Notes under the pieces: generated by a model
The model's database searches: none
The model's input: only the letters and a program-made list of their open reading frames with translations
What the model was told of the DNA's origin: nothing
Shown here: piece after piece, positions 22,901 to 30,506 of the stretch
How the letters are laid out: each line of letters opens with the position of its first letter
Position numbering within the stretch: the stretch's first letter is position 1
Translations under genes and position numbers: made by a program
Source of the DNA: Leptofilum sp050292445
Lineage (GTDB): Bacteria > Chloroflexota > Anaerolineae > Promineifilales > Promineifilaceae
Assembly (NCBI GenBank): GCA_050292445.1
Contig: JBNKLQ010000039.1
Coordinates: forward strand, 1-31,613
Direction: 5' to 3'
Length of the DNA: 31,613 bases

Positions 22901-24953
22901 TGTTTACCAACTGCTTTCCACCGGCAAGTTACATACGCGGCATATCGACCATCTTCCTGGCGGTCTTATTGAAAAAGCATACACACAAGCCCACAGTCAA
23001 TTAGAAATCAACGCAGGTCGTCCAGAAACAGGTGAGTTTCGTTTCCGCTTTTATCCAGAATCTCGCTGCGGCCTGGCCATCCCCGTTAAAGTAACAGACA
23101 ACGCCCTGGCCATTCTGTATCTGGAAAGCCCAGAACGGCACGGCCTGACAAAAGAACATAGACATTTTTTGGAGAAATTGGCAGGTCGTTTAGCCTTAAA
23201 ACTAGAGCAAGCCGACCGCGATAGAGCCTTGCGCGAACTACGCGATTTGTCACAGCGGCTGGCGGATGAAGCAGACTTAAAACGGCTGTTGGCCGCAATC
23301 ATCACCCAGGCGCTTAATGCCTTACAGGCGGTGGATGGCATTGCTGTCTATCATCAAGACCCGGAAACAGAACGGTATATCGTCACGACCATTTCTAGTA
23401 GTCTGAAAACGGCCGTTGCCACCACACTAGAAAGCAACCCACCACTTGTACAGGCAGCCTGGCAGCTCTCTCGCCAAAAATTTGTGGAAAACATGGCCCA
23501 AAAAACCCAATTGCGGTCTGTTTTTCCTTATCCCAATCAATATCGTGCCACAGCCATCTTTCCCCTGGAAGTGGGCGACAACCACGTAGGCTGCATGTTT
23601 TTTGGCTATAAATTCCAGAATAAATTTGGGGAAGCAGATCGCGGCACACTGGCCCTGTTTGCCCAACTAGCCGCATTAGCCATCTTGCGGGCGCGCCTGC
23701 ACACGGAAGCCAAGCAGCGGCAACAGCGGCTGGAGACCGTTTCACGCATCACCCCCATTATCAGCGCCAGTGTGGAAACCAACCTTATTTTCTACAACCT
23801 GATGCAAGAAGTGCTGGCAGCGTTCCCCAAGGCTAAGAATGCCTGCATTGTGGAGCATCTACCAGACCGAGATGAAGTGGCCGTAACGGCCAACACGCAG
23901 CAATTTTACCGAATTGATGTACCTCTCATGGAAGATGAAACGTTTCGCACCCAGTTGAGCAAGCGTCGGGGCATTGCCGGGCGTGTTTTAGAAACCCAAG
24001 CACTTAGCAACGTGCCAGATGTCAGTCAGGATATGGATTATATTCCGGCCATACCTTCCACAAAATCAGAAATCGCGGTACCTATCATCATTGATGATGC
24101 GGTGAGCTACATTCTAGTCGTAGAAAGCGACCAGCTAGCTGCGTTCACCGTGGATGATGAAGAGATGCTGGGGACGTTGGCCAAACATGTGGCCCTGGCT
24201 GTGAAAAATGCCAATCAATTCCAGCGGGCAAAGGCACTGGAGTTAACCAAACAAACCGCCATGATGGCCACTGGGCTGGTGCATGATATTAACAACGCGG
24301 TGGCGGCCTTCCCCGATTTGATCGATGAGATTGCTTATAAACACGAAAACAATCGGGACATTTCTGCACCGCTGGCCAATTTACAAAAGAGCGCCAGGGT
24401 GACGGATAAGATAAGCGGCCGTTTAAAAGATTTTGTCTTTACCGGTGCCTATAAACCCGAGCTAAATGATATTTCGACTTTAATCCAAAACGCGATTGAT
24501 TTAAGCAAACCACAGAAGCCCCGACACGTTGCCATCATCAAAGAGATTGCCCCAGAGCTGCCTAAAGTTCAAGCGGACAGCCTTTGGATTGAAATGCTGT
24601 TGAAAAACCTGTTTGTCAACGCCTTTACCGCCATCCCCAATACGCGGGATGGGTTCGTAACCATTACCGCCGAAGCAGATGAGTCTCATATTCATCTACA
24701 GGTGCAAGACAATGGCAGCGGCATGGACAAAGAGCTACAACAAAATGTCTTTAAGTTTGGCACTTCTACCAAAAGTGATGCTGTACATAAAATGCATGGC
24801 GTCGGACTGTATCATTGTTACCTGATTGCTCAAGTCCATAATGGGTTGCTCCAGCTAGAAAGCGAACCCGGCACAGGCTCTATCTTCACCCTCAGCCTGC
24901 CGCTGCAAACCAGCACGGAGCCTACCACACAGGAGGGATTGGTTGATGCCTGA
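19911..24953 (+). CDS. giant multi-GAF sensor histidine kinase with N-terminal ATPase-like region
   Basis: The 1680-residue protein starts with an ATPase-like region (about 1-400). It has a degenerate P-loop, LGPRFRSKSALM (about 40-51), and a Walker-B-like LVLFIDNLNAAP. About five GAF-type sensor domains follow, roughly 555-755, 760-935, 947-1105, 1107-1267 and 1268-1443. The C terminus is a histidine kinase: GLVHDINNAVAAFPD with phospho-acceptor His1458, N-box LLKNLFVNAFTAI, DNGSGM, FKFGTSTK and GVGLYHCYLIAQVH. No membrane segment is visible, so it should sense cytoplasmic signals. I chose ATG 19911 over the GTG/ATG at 19821/19833 because a GGGGAG stretch lies upstream and the earlier residues look non-domain. 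It overlaps the response-regulator gene by 8 nt, so the two are a cognate pair. Ligands are unknown. Confidence 0.85.
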   Translation: MNRTYPNLQTISSPIYKDDCLQAIFKAVRAGHCVRVLGPRFRSKSALMLAAAQILQEHGTHYVHYLSMKDLPHLREQSFIMKLSTDLLLLSEADLYAGLYGRLQQELFPMDTAVHPELMQTAREFREAMETMIQRLDQPLVLFIDNLNAAPPNVILSLLNTLADLYTAVSAHSGPQFQAVIGGALHLHQNGSVAPTRFLKVSDLVWIQDLDPEERFAFGLAACQRAEIEPGPQGLETLFKQAGGDLFLIEHILGICLKHMKRRGQKKLTSPRMAEAIDTFLNNEPTTKIEAILRQVEGDTNLLHSTLLMLEHGAIPTSQLPMRLTDFPNLLDLCGIFERDGDRYFIKNDIWAQLLQKHLDPARVGGFYAVNGRWQNAFVYLGQALNDGQTNIRPALFTAVLNAMHASKNGYIAFDSLAQGLSAAFPESDLHLYAWQENKLMLFYPQPEHTDSPVELNNPHGAEMQALNGADYTIVPVQKELRLLIPLRTELKPCTPVGLVSLGRLISRHSPYQRKDEVMQLVSFLQQAAQIIEDREEYANLLSEAEVRVTKLNRLNGMLTEMLNHREWPETRILQLALNGITSPYGLDLNRAVLFMLNENEQCLQPNFAVGQLTQQNAELERQIWLQHPPETALTETAVSHTGTAPLQNALKRLRLPLYAPTPDLLLTQLQSGEALFSSSQLPRLGLPPALADAIGTPAEFALIPLTTGEHTYGIFYIDNKFSPLGISQEQFELLQTFVNQVALVLENARALVVERQRTKSWRKLLKVEETLNNKVTHSVTELLATVVHSAKDLFQADSAVFYPLQRTTDNDLYRYEPEEVTAVGTRLPVTPTAKPRPAQGLAHFILQQGTIAVPDVQTAVPARLRLCLDTSTFLSREGVRSFIGIRLGPAAAPVGLLYLNWMQPHQLTSEQKTVLEVFANFVAIALPGARSYQQVQQNLNLRNIEQKSLDQVLGSMYFRTDGAIKNAILLALLRVQEYTKAPRVFLIRDEPKGAWGVYQLLSTGKLHTRHIDHLPGGLIEKAYTQAHSQLEINAGRPETGEFRFRFYPESRCGLAIPVKVTDNALAILYLESPERHGLTKEHRHFLEKLAGRLALKLEQADRDRALRELRDLSQRLADEADLKRLLAAIITQALNALQAVDGIAVYHQDPETERYIVTTISSSLKTAVATTLESNPPLVQAAWQLSRQKFVENMAQKTQLRSVFPYPNQYRATAIFPLEVGDNHVGCMFFGYKFQNKFGEADRGTLALFAQLAALAILRARLHTEAKQRQQRLETVSRITPIISASVETNLIFYNLMQEVLAAFPKAKNACIVEHLPDRDEVAVTANTQQFYRIDVPLMEDETFRTQLSKRRGIAGRVLETQALSNVPDVSQDMDYIPAIPSTKSEIAVPIIIDDAVSYILVVESDQLAAFTVDDEEMLGTLAKHVALAVKNANQFQRAKALELTKQTAMMATGLVHDINNAVAAFPDLIDEIAYKHENNRDISAPLANLQKSARVTDKISGRLKDFVFTGAYKPELNDISTLIQNAIDLSKPQKPRHVAIIKEIAPELPKVQADSLWIEMLLKNLFVNAFTAIPNTRDGFVTITAEADESHIHLQVQDNGSGMDKELQQNVFKFGTSTKSDAVHKMHGVGLYHCYLIAQVHNGLLQLESEPGTGSIFTLSLPLQTSTEPTTQEGLVDA

Positions 24954-27459
24954 GCAAACACTCCATCAATTGCGCATTTTGCTCGTTGAAGATGATGAAA
25001 GTTCTTACGATCCCATCACCCGCTGGCTAAAGGAAGAAGGGTATGTGATCCGTTTGGCAACCTCTTATGCTGAAGCTAAATCGGCACTGGAAACTGACCA
25101 TTTTCATCTGGCTATCGTTGATATCCGTCTTGTAGATGAGGACCCTGAAAATACGGATGGTTTACAGCTTCTGGAAGATATTGAGCGGCTTCAATTGCGG
25201 GATGTTATGCCCACCATTGTGCTTACAGCGCATCAAAAATACACGCTGCGGGCCTGGGACTTAAAGGCAGATCGCCTGGTGATGAAGGAAGCAGGCTACC
25301 TTAAAAAGCTGGTCAAGGCAATTAAAGAGCTAGACGAAGAAAAGATTCGTATTAACTTTGCTTTGGATTATGTGAGCGATTCGCTAAATGTGCTGGAAGA
25401 TGTGGCGGAAGATGTGAATTGGTCGATGGCGGAACGGCCGTCTACCAAACTATTAGCCCCCCAGGTACGCGATCTTTTTGGCAAGTTGTTTGTCGATGCC
25501 CGCAGCCTGTTTGTAAGCAAACTCAAACCTGGGCTTACCGGGGCAGCTGTGGTGCGCATACAACCTACCTGGAACGGTGGCCTGGGGCGATCTTACGTGG
25601 CCAAAGTGGGCCGGAAAGACAAGGTAGAAACCGAGCAGCGCCATTACGAAGCCAACGTGAAGCATTTCCTCACAGCCAACGCCGTCACCCAGGCCGATGT
25701 GCATTACTCGCGGCATTTGGGCACCCTGCTCTACACCTTTGCTGAAGAGCAAGGCATAGCCCTAAAAGAGTTTGATGAATTTTATAATCGCAGCGACGCC
25801 AACCATGTTATTACCAGCTTGCGCGAACTGTTTGAGCAAACGTACCGTTACTGGTTTGCCAATCCAGAACGCGTCTTGGCCGATGTGCGCATGCTTTATT
25901 ATGAAGCGTTTCAACTGGATCGAAAAAAGTTAATCGGCCGTATCCAAATTGTGCTGCCAGAACTAGATTCAGAAGCAGAATTTATCCAGCTGACCCCTGG
26001 CAAAGAAAAAGTGCTCAACCCCGTTGCCTGGCTAGAAATCCACCGAGATGAATGTGTCATGCTGGTACATAAATGCATCACGCATGGCGATCTGACTGGA
26101 CGCAACATCATGGTGGATGATTCTGGAAAATGTTGGCTGATCGACTTTTATCGCACGTTCAAAAGCCACATTTTGCGCGACTTCGTCATCCTGGAAACCG
26201 ATGTCAAATACCGACTCATGTCCTTGCTCAGCCTGACAGACTTTTTGCATCTGGAAGAAGCGCTGCTAGAAGCTGACCGACAAGGCCAGCCACCCATTTT
26301 GCCCCCCTCCTTCTCCAAAGATGCCCGCAAAGCCGCTGAAGTTATTTTTGCCTTGCGGCAGTTAGCCCATAAATACGCCAGCAACTACAACACCAAAGAA
26401 GATGAAGCCCGCAAGGAATATTTGTTAAGTCAGTTGATGGGCACACTGAATGTGGTGCGGCTGCGCCACATTTCAGAAAATCGCAAGCTGCAAGCGATAC
26501 ATTCGGCCGTAATGATGTGTGAGGAATTGGACATGTTGGCGGAACGGCCGTCTGCAAACCGCATCATCGACATGTACCGGGAACCAGTGCCGGTAAGCCA
26601 GGCCTCCTTTGCCGAAGACAGCAGCTTTTTTGCCCCGGCGCTCATGCTGGCCACCGCCCAGCAGCGCTTTTTGGCCGAAAATGTGGCCAGAGATAACGTC
26701 ATCTTGTTTATCGGATCTGACGTACCACGCAATGCCGAGTGGCCCAACAATCATCAACTGGCCCAGCAGCTCATGAAAGAAGTTGATATTTCGGCATCGG
26801 TCACCGACAAGCCCACAAAGCTGTTTGCTTTTTACATTAATCGCATGGGCAACCGCAAACGACTGATTCAAAAACATGCCGAATATTATGCGCCGGGTAA
26901 ACGGCCGTCTCTCTATCGTGCCGCTGCCAAACTGCCCTGGTGCGCTGTGTACACCACCAACCAGCACACCTATCTAGAGCAAGCGTATCAAGAAAAAGGG
27001 GAATCATTTGCCATCCAGCTACATGCCAACGGCACAGATTGCCCCGAGAAAGATAGCCCAATCGTCATTCGCAAATTATTTGGCTCCCTCAACGCCAAAG
27101 AAGAAGACACAGAACCCGATTGCTTACCCATTACCGAGTACGATCATCGCCAACATAAAACCATTGGCCGGGTCACACAACTCTGGCAGCAGCTGGCAAC
27201 GGCCGTACAACAAGGCCACTTTTTACTTATGCTCTGCCCCTCCGAGGACGAACTGATGGCCGCCTATCAATATTGCCAACCTGATACGGCCGAGGGCCTC
27301 ATCTGGCTGGCCGGTGGCGACATTTCCGAAGAAGAGCAAGACGTTTATCGCAACCTCGACTTCCGCGTCCTACCAGATGCCCCTGGACAGCTGCTCAAAG
27401 TGCTCTTCACGCTAACTAATTACGAAGGTGGGGACATTCCCGGCCTGACAAAGGAATAA
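24946..27459 (+). CDS. response regulator fused to a kinase-like domain and a degenerate SIR2-like domain
   Basis: The 837-residue protein begins with a REC domain (1-125): acidic pair in LLVEDDE, phospho-acceptor Asp59 in AIVDIR, Thr in IVLTAH and Lys in VMKEAG. Residues about 170-420 form a phosphotransferase/choline-kinase-like domain. GLTGAAVVRIQP and YVAKVG resemble its nucleotide-binding part; HGDLTGRNIMVD (His380, Asp382, Asn387) and WLIDF (Asp400) are the catalytic and metal motifs. It may belong to the ternary-complex-associated TCAD9 group, but I am unsure. Residues about 575-835 look SIR2-like: ILFIGSDVPR, AVYTTNQHTYLEQA and VIRKLFGSL. The usual KLHGS catalytic His is Phe712 here and the GAG loop is altered, so NAD cleavage is doubtful. 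ATG 24946 has AGGAGG upstream. It overlaps genes on both sides and likely relays the histidine-kinase signal. Confidence 0.75.
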   Translation: MPEQTLHQLRILLVEDDESSYDPITRWLKEEGYVIRLATSYAEAKSALETDHFHLAIVDIRLVDEDPENTDGLQLLEDIERLQLRDVMPTIVLTAHQKYTLRAWDLKADRLVMKEAGYLKKLVKAIKELDEEKIRINFALDYVSDSLNVLEDVAEDVNWSMAERPSTKLLAPQVRDLFGKLFVDARSLFVSKLKPGLTGAAVVRIQPTWNGGLGRSYVAKVGRKDKVETEQRHYEANVKHFLTANAVTQADVHYSRHLGTLLYTFAEEQGIALKEFDEFYNRSDANHVITSLRELFEQTYRYWFANPERVLADVRMLYYEAFQLDRKKLIGRIQIVLPELDSEAEFIQLTPGKEKVLNPVAWLEIHRDECVMLVHKCITHGDLTGRNIMVDDSGKCWLIDFYRTFKSHILRDFVILETDVKYRLMSLLSLTDFLHLEEALLEADRQGQPPILPPSFSKDARKAAEVIFALRQLAHKYASNYNTKEDEARKEYLLSQLMGTLNVVRLRHISENRKLQAIHSAVMMCEELDMLAERPSANRIIDMYREPVPVSQASFAEDSSFFAPALMLATAQQRFLAENVARDNVILFIGSDVPRNAEWPNNHQLAQQLMKEVDISASVTDKPTKLFAFYINRMGNRKRLIQKHAEYYAPGKRPSLYRAAAKLPWCAVYTTNQHTYLEQAYQEKGESFAIQLHANGTDCPEKDSPIVIRKLFGSLNAKEEDTEPDCLPITEYDHRQHKTIGRVTQLWQQLATAVQQGHFLLMLCPSEDELMAAYQYCQPDTAEGLIWLAGGDISEEEQDVYRNLDFRVLPDAPGQLLKVLFTLTNYEGGDIPGLTKE

Positions 27460-27464
27460 TGCCC

Positions 27465-28823
27465 ATGACTCTGACGACACAACGATCCGGCTTTCGCCAA
27501 TCAGAAACAGAACAATTATTCAAATGGATGCAAGCCGGTGAATCTGCTTCCATCATTGGCATTAGCGGGGTGGGCAAATCTAATCTGTTCAACCATCTCC
27601 GCAATCCCGAAACACAGGCTGCCTATTTAGACAATTCAGAAGCGATTACCGTCATCGTGCGGGCCAACTTCCACTACATTCCAGACTTTTCTGACCGCAG
27701 CATTTACAGCCTTATTTTGGAGCAGCTGGAATTATTAGAAGGGGATGCCGACCGTCTTGGCTTGAGTGTCCAAGATATTGAGCAAATCAGCCATTACCAT
27801 GAGCAACTGCTGGACGCCAAGGATGATGTACTCAAGGTACAGCGCTACTTTAAGCTGGCCTTGCGCGTGCTGCTGGGGCAGTCAAAACGCCGCCTGGTTT
27901 TCCTCTTTGACCAGTTTGATGATGTGTATCAGGAAGCGGAGGCACGCCTTTTTGCCAATTTACGTGGCCTGCGCGAAGCATACAAATATCGCATCTCTTA
28001 TCTAGTTTTCACGCGAGACATGCTACCCAATCTCATCGAAATGGATCAGGCAAGGGAAGAATTTTATGAACTGCTGGCCTCCAACATCATGGGATTAAAG
28101 CCCTACGCTAAAAGTGACGCCATGTCAGTTTTGGCACGTGTGGCCGGGCGCAACCAGCTCACGCTAACGGACGAGTTACGCGACTGTCTGTATAGTCTGG
28201 CTGGGGGTCATGCCGGACTGCTGCGGGCTTCATTGCTGGGTGCGGCGCAAGACAAACTGGCAGGCTATCTGCATCAGGATGATGCGCCCGCCCGTTTACT
28301 GCAAATTCCTGGTGTCGAGATGGAATGCGAGAAGCTTTGGCGCAGCTTAAGCACCCATGAACAACGCACTTTGATGGCTAAAGCGCAAGCATTTGGTACA
28401 GCTGAAGATGCGGCGGTTGTGTCACAGCTGCAAATTAAGGGGCTACTAACAGAGGGAGATACGGCCGTTATCTTTTCCCCCCTCTTTGCTCAGTTTGTTG
28501 AGACGCAGGAGGCGCTGTGGGAACGGCCGTTATTCTTCGATGAACCATCCCGCCAAGTTTGGGTGCTGGGCAACCCCGCCCCTCGCCTCACCCAATTGGA
28601 ATACAAGCTTTTCCAGCGACTGTATGAACAAGAAGGCGAAGTCGTCGAAAAAGATGAACTCATCTCGGCTGGCTGGCCCAACGCCAAGGGTGGCGTCTCC
28701 GATGAAGCGCTTATCGCCGCTATTGCCCGCCTGCGCAAAAAAATCGAGCCAAACTCTAAAACCCCCCGCTTTTTGCAAAACGTCCACAACCAGGGCTACA
28801 TGCTGCAAATCAACGATAACTAA
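27465..28823 (+). CDS. STAND-type P-loop ATPase with C-terminal OmpR-type winged helix
   Basis: The 452-residue protein starts with a P-loop ATPase: Walker A GISGVGKSNL (Lys38, Ser39) and Walker B LVFLFDQFDD (about 145-154), then a helical ATPase lid region. Residues about 375-450 are a Trans_reg_C/OmpR-type winged helix: LTQLEYKLFQRLYEQEG, VVEKDELISAGWP, DEALIAAIARLRKKIE and FLQNVHNQGYML. This order (ATPase first, DNA-binding last) is the reverse of AfsR/SARP-type regulators. It probably regulates transcription in an ATP-gated way, perhaps of its own operon. ATG 27465 is preferred because AAGGA lies 9 nt before it; ATG 27459 overlaps the upstream stop (TAATG) with only 3 nt spacing. It is the last gene of the operon. 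Confidence 0.8.
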   Translation: MTLTTQRSGFRQSETEQLFKWMQAGESASIIGISGVGKSNLFNHLRNPETQAAYLDNSEAITVIVRANFHYIPDFSDRSIYSLILEQLELLEGDADRLGLSVQDIEQISHYHEQLLDAKDDVLKVQRYFKLALRVLLGQSKRRLVFLFDQFDDVYQEAEARLFANLRGLREAYKYRISYLVFTRDMLPNLIEMDQAREEFYELLASNIMGLKPYAKSDAMSVLARVAGRNQLTLTDELRDCLYSLAGGHAGLLRASLLGAAQDKLAGYLHQDDAPARLLQIPGVEMECEKLWRSLSTHEQRTLMAKAQAFGTAEDAAVVSQLQIKGLLTEGDTAVIFSPLFAQFVETQEALWERPLFFDEPSRQVWVLGNPAPRLTQLEYKLFQRLYEQEGEVVEKDELISAGWPNAKGGVSDEALIAAIARLRKKIEPNSKTPRFLQNVHNQGYMLQINDN

Positions 28824-28835
28824 ATATATTTATCA

Positions 28836-28871
28836 CCTGACAAAGGGAAACGGCCGTTTCCCTTTGTCAGG
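28836..28871. terminator. perfect 36-nt palindrome closing the signalling operon
   Basis: CCTGACAAAGGGAAACGG and its exact reverse complement form an 18-bp stem with no spacer, 12 nt after the last stop codon. The centre is the octamer ACGGCCGT. There is no long T-tract after it. It may still terminate or protect the 3' end of the operon mRNA. The rest of 28872-29041 shows no gene except the leader of the small ORF. Confidence 0.75.
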
Positions 28872-29041
28872 CCACTGTTTGCTTCCCGTTTGTTTCCCGT
28901 CAGTATAAAAATCTACAATCGCATAGGATAAAGGCAGGCTTGCCAGCAAAGCCAAGCAACGGCCGTGTTTGCACCGTTGCTTCACAAACGTATTGGTAGA
29001 CGATTGCTTGTATTGGTAAGAAGTAAAGGGAGAGAAACAAC

Positions 29042-29158
29042 ATGCTGACATTATCATACGGTGCGCTGTTTGGCTTACTGCTGGCTGCCTTTATCCTGGG
29101 GCTTGTTTTTCCTTTCTTGCTAATCGTCTATCTCGTCTTCAACGACAAGCTTCGCTAA
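29042..29158 (+). CDS. small single-span membrane protein (38 aa)
   Basis: An ATG preceded by AAGGGAGAGAAACAAC encodes 38 residues beginning MLTLSYGALFGLLLAAF. One hydrophobic span of about 26 residues (about 6-32) is followed by the polar end FNDKLR. No family is recognised. The ribosome-binding leader GAGAAACAAC is shared with the next small gene at 29279, which encodes a protein of the same design. It may be a membrane-complex subunit or a regulatory peptide. Small size limits certainty, but the good ribosome-binding site and clear topology support a real gene. Confidence 0.6.
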   Translation: MLTLSYGALFGLLLAAFILGLVFPFLLIVYLVFNDKLR

Positions 29159-29178
29159 TTTGTAACAATTGTCACAAA
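29159..29178. promoter_or_regulatory. operator-like palindrome TTTGTAACAATTGTCACAAA
   Basis: The 20-nt sequence has symmetric arms TTTGT/ACAAA around the palindrome ACAATTGT, with one mismatch pair. It begins right after the stop of the first small ORF and lies 100 nt before the second. It may be a regulator-binding site. No T-tract supports a terminator role. Confidence 0.4.
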
Positions 29179-29278
29179 CTGTGCGACTGGCGTTAGATTG
29201 ATGTCAGGAACATAACATTGAAAGACCGTACACTGTACAGCAACTAAAAACAAAATAAACGTGAACCGGAGAAACAAC

Positions 29279-29377
29279 ATGGAAGTTCATCTTGAAGTAT
29301 CTACCCTGGTAATTGTGATTCTCATGATGATTATTGCCGGAATGATAATCGGCGTCGCCACAACACGTCCTCGCTAA
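29279..29377 (+). CDS. small single-span membrane protein (32 aa)
   Basis: An ATG preceded by CCGGAGAAACAAC encodes 32 residues starting MEVHLEVSTLVIVILMMIIA. One hydrophobic span (about 9-26) is followed by the basic tail TTRPR. The leader GGAGAAACAAC-ATG nearly repeats that of the 38-residue gene 120 nt upstream. Both proteins have a short N terminus, one span and a basic C-terminal tail. No family is recognised. Possible roles are membrane regulators, stress peptides or a type I toxin-like peptide, none shown by sequence. Confidence 0.55.
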   Translation: MEVHLEVSTLVIVILMMIIAGMIIGVATTRPR

Positions 29378-29558
29378 GTAAATGGCCAACTATAACTTCC
29401 CTTTTTGTAAGGCCGCTTACTCCAAGCCGTCCACACAATTCCGCTAACTTATTTGCGGACGGCCACTAAACAAATAGTCAGCAGTCATTCTCGTCACGGT
29501 AAACGTGGCGTTGGTGTAAAAGGGGATTGGGGGTTCTGAGCCGCGAGTTCTCTAGCCA
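29378..29558. other. intergenic region with a small hairpin
   Basis: No gene is seen. GCCGTCC (29426-29432) and GGACGGC (29457-29463) form a 7-bp stem, with CCGC/GCGG able to pair inside. It might end the small-protein transcript, but no T-tract follows. Confidence 0.35.
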
Positions 29559-29600
29559 AAAGAAAAACGGGATGGTTTGAAAGCCATCCCGTTTTTCTTT
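29559..29600. terminator. bidirectional intrinsic terminator
   Basis: AAAGAAAAACGGGATGG (29559-29575) and CCATCCCGTTTTTCTTT (29584-29600) are perfect reverse complements around an 8-nt loop. The A- and T-rich flanks give a U-tract on either strand. It lies between the + strand small genes and the minus-strand metallopeptidase and can end transcription from both sides. Confidence 0.9.
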
Positions 29601-29627
29601 GTTTTTCCAAATTTTGCTTATCAAATT

Positions 29628-30314
29628 TTAGCGGCGGCGGCCACCGGAAAGGAGCAAAACATAGTACAACAAAGTACCAATGGCAGAAACGGCCGCTGCC
29701 ACATACGTCCACGCCGCAGCATTCAAAACCTTGTTCACACCATCAATCTCATCCCCAATGAGGACACTATTGCTTACCAGCAACTGCTTAGCACGTTTGC
29801 TGGCGTCAAACTCCACCGGCAGGGTAACAATCGTAAACAGCACCGCAGCGGCAAACATTATCACGCCAACCCAGGCCAAGCTGGTAAAGTTCAGCAAAAA
29901 ACCACCGATAAACAGCCAGGGAGCCAAGGAGCTGCCAAACTGAGCCGCAGGCACCAACGCACTGCGAATTTGTAGTGGGAAGTACCCGCCAGCATCCTGC
30001 AAAGCATGTCCCATTTCATGGGCAGCAACGCCTGCGGCGGCAATACTGGGCGTCCGGTAAACATCCGGGCTTAACCGCAGCACCTTGCTGCGCGGATCAT
30101 AATGATCGCTCAAAAAACCCTGTGTCTCTTCAATAGCAACATCATACAACCCTTGAGCGTCCAAAAGCTGTCGGGCCACTTCCGCTCCAGTAACATTGCG
30201 TGCCGTACGAACCTTGGCATATTTGTTAAAGTTGCTTTTTACGCGCGATTGAGCATACAGGCCTAGCAGAAGGCCGGGCAAGGCAAAAATCAAATAAAGC
30301 GGATCAAAAAACAT
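29628..30314 (-). CDS. yugP: YugP-type zinc metallopeptidase (Zn_peptidase_2)
   Basis: The 228-residue membrane protein matches the YugP/Zn_peptidase_2 family (neutral zinc metallopeptidases of unknown substrate). The N-terminal span is PLYLIFALPGLLLGLYAQ. The active-site motif VAAHEMGHALQDAGG has the HExxH zinc ligands, and LPVEFDASKRAKQLL contains the conserved Glu/Asp region that supplies the third ligand side. Further hydrophobic segments are APWLFIGGFLLNF, GVIMFAAAVLFTIV and AAAVSAIGTLLYYVLLL. The C terminus is basic (GGRRR). It reads on the minus strand toward the strong terminator at 29559-29600. A 42-residue membrane protein gene lies 63 nt upstream on the same strand and may be cotranscribed. 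Confidence 0.92.
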   Translation of the reverse strand: MFFDPLYLIFALPGLLLGLYAQSRVKSNFNKYAKVRTARNVTGAEVARQLLDAQGLYDVAIEETQGFLSDHYDPRSKVLRLSPDVYRTPSIAAAGVAAHEMGHALQDAGGYFPLQIRSALVPAAQFGSSLAPWLFIGGFLLNFTSLAWVGVIMFAAAVLFTIVTLPVEFDASKRAKQLLVSNSVLIGDEIDGVNKVLNAAAWTYVAAAVSAIGTLLYYVLLLSGGRRR

Positions 30315-30377
30315 CGTTCAAACCTCGTCATGATTAGGCGACTGGCAACTTCTTGAGAGATCTGTCGCCTGCTATGA

Positions 30378-30506
30378 TTAATTCCTAATGCGAACAGGAA
30401 CCAGGGCAACTTGTGGCTGCGGCCGTTTCTGCCACCATAGCAATAACGTCCCCATGGCCCCACTTAATAAAATCAATCCAAATGAAAAAAATGGTGTTAT
30501 AAGCAT
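30378..30506 (-). CDS. small membrane protein (42 aa), upstream of yugP
   Basis: On the minus strand an ATG at 30506 opens a 42-residue frame starting MLITPFFSFGLILLSGAMG and ending with a polar, basic tail that includes WWQKRP and VPVRIRN. One membrane span (about 5-25) is followed by two Trp at the interface, a typical topology. An AGGACGAG stretch 8-15 nt upstream can serve as ribosome-binding site. No family is recognised. It shares direction with yugP and may be in one transcript. The overlapping + strand frame at 30388-30639 lacks any protein-like character. Confidence 0.5.
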   Translation of the reverse strand: MLITPFFSFGLILLSGAMGTLLLWWQKRPQPQVALVPVRIRN

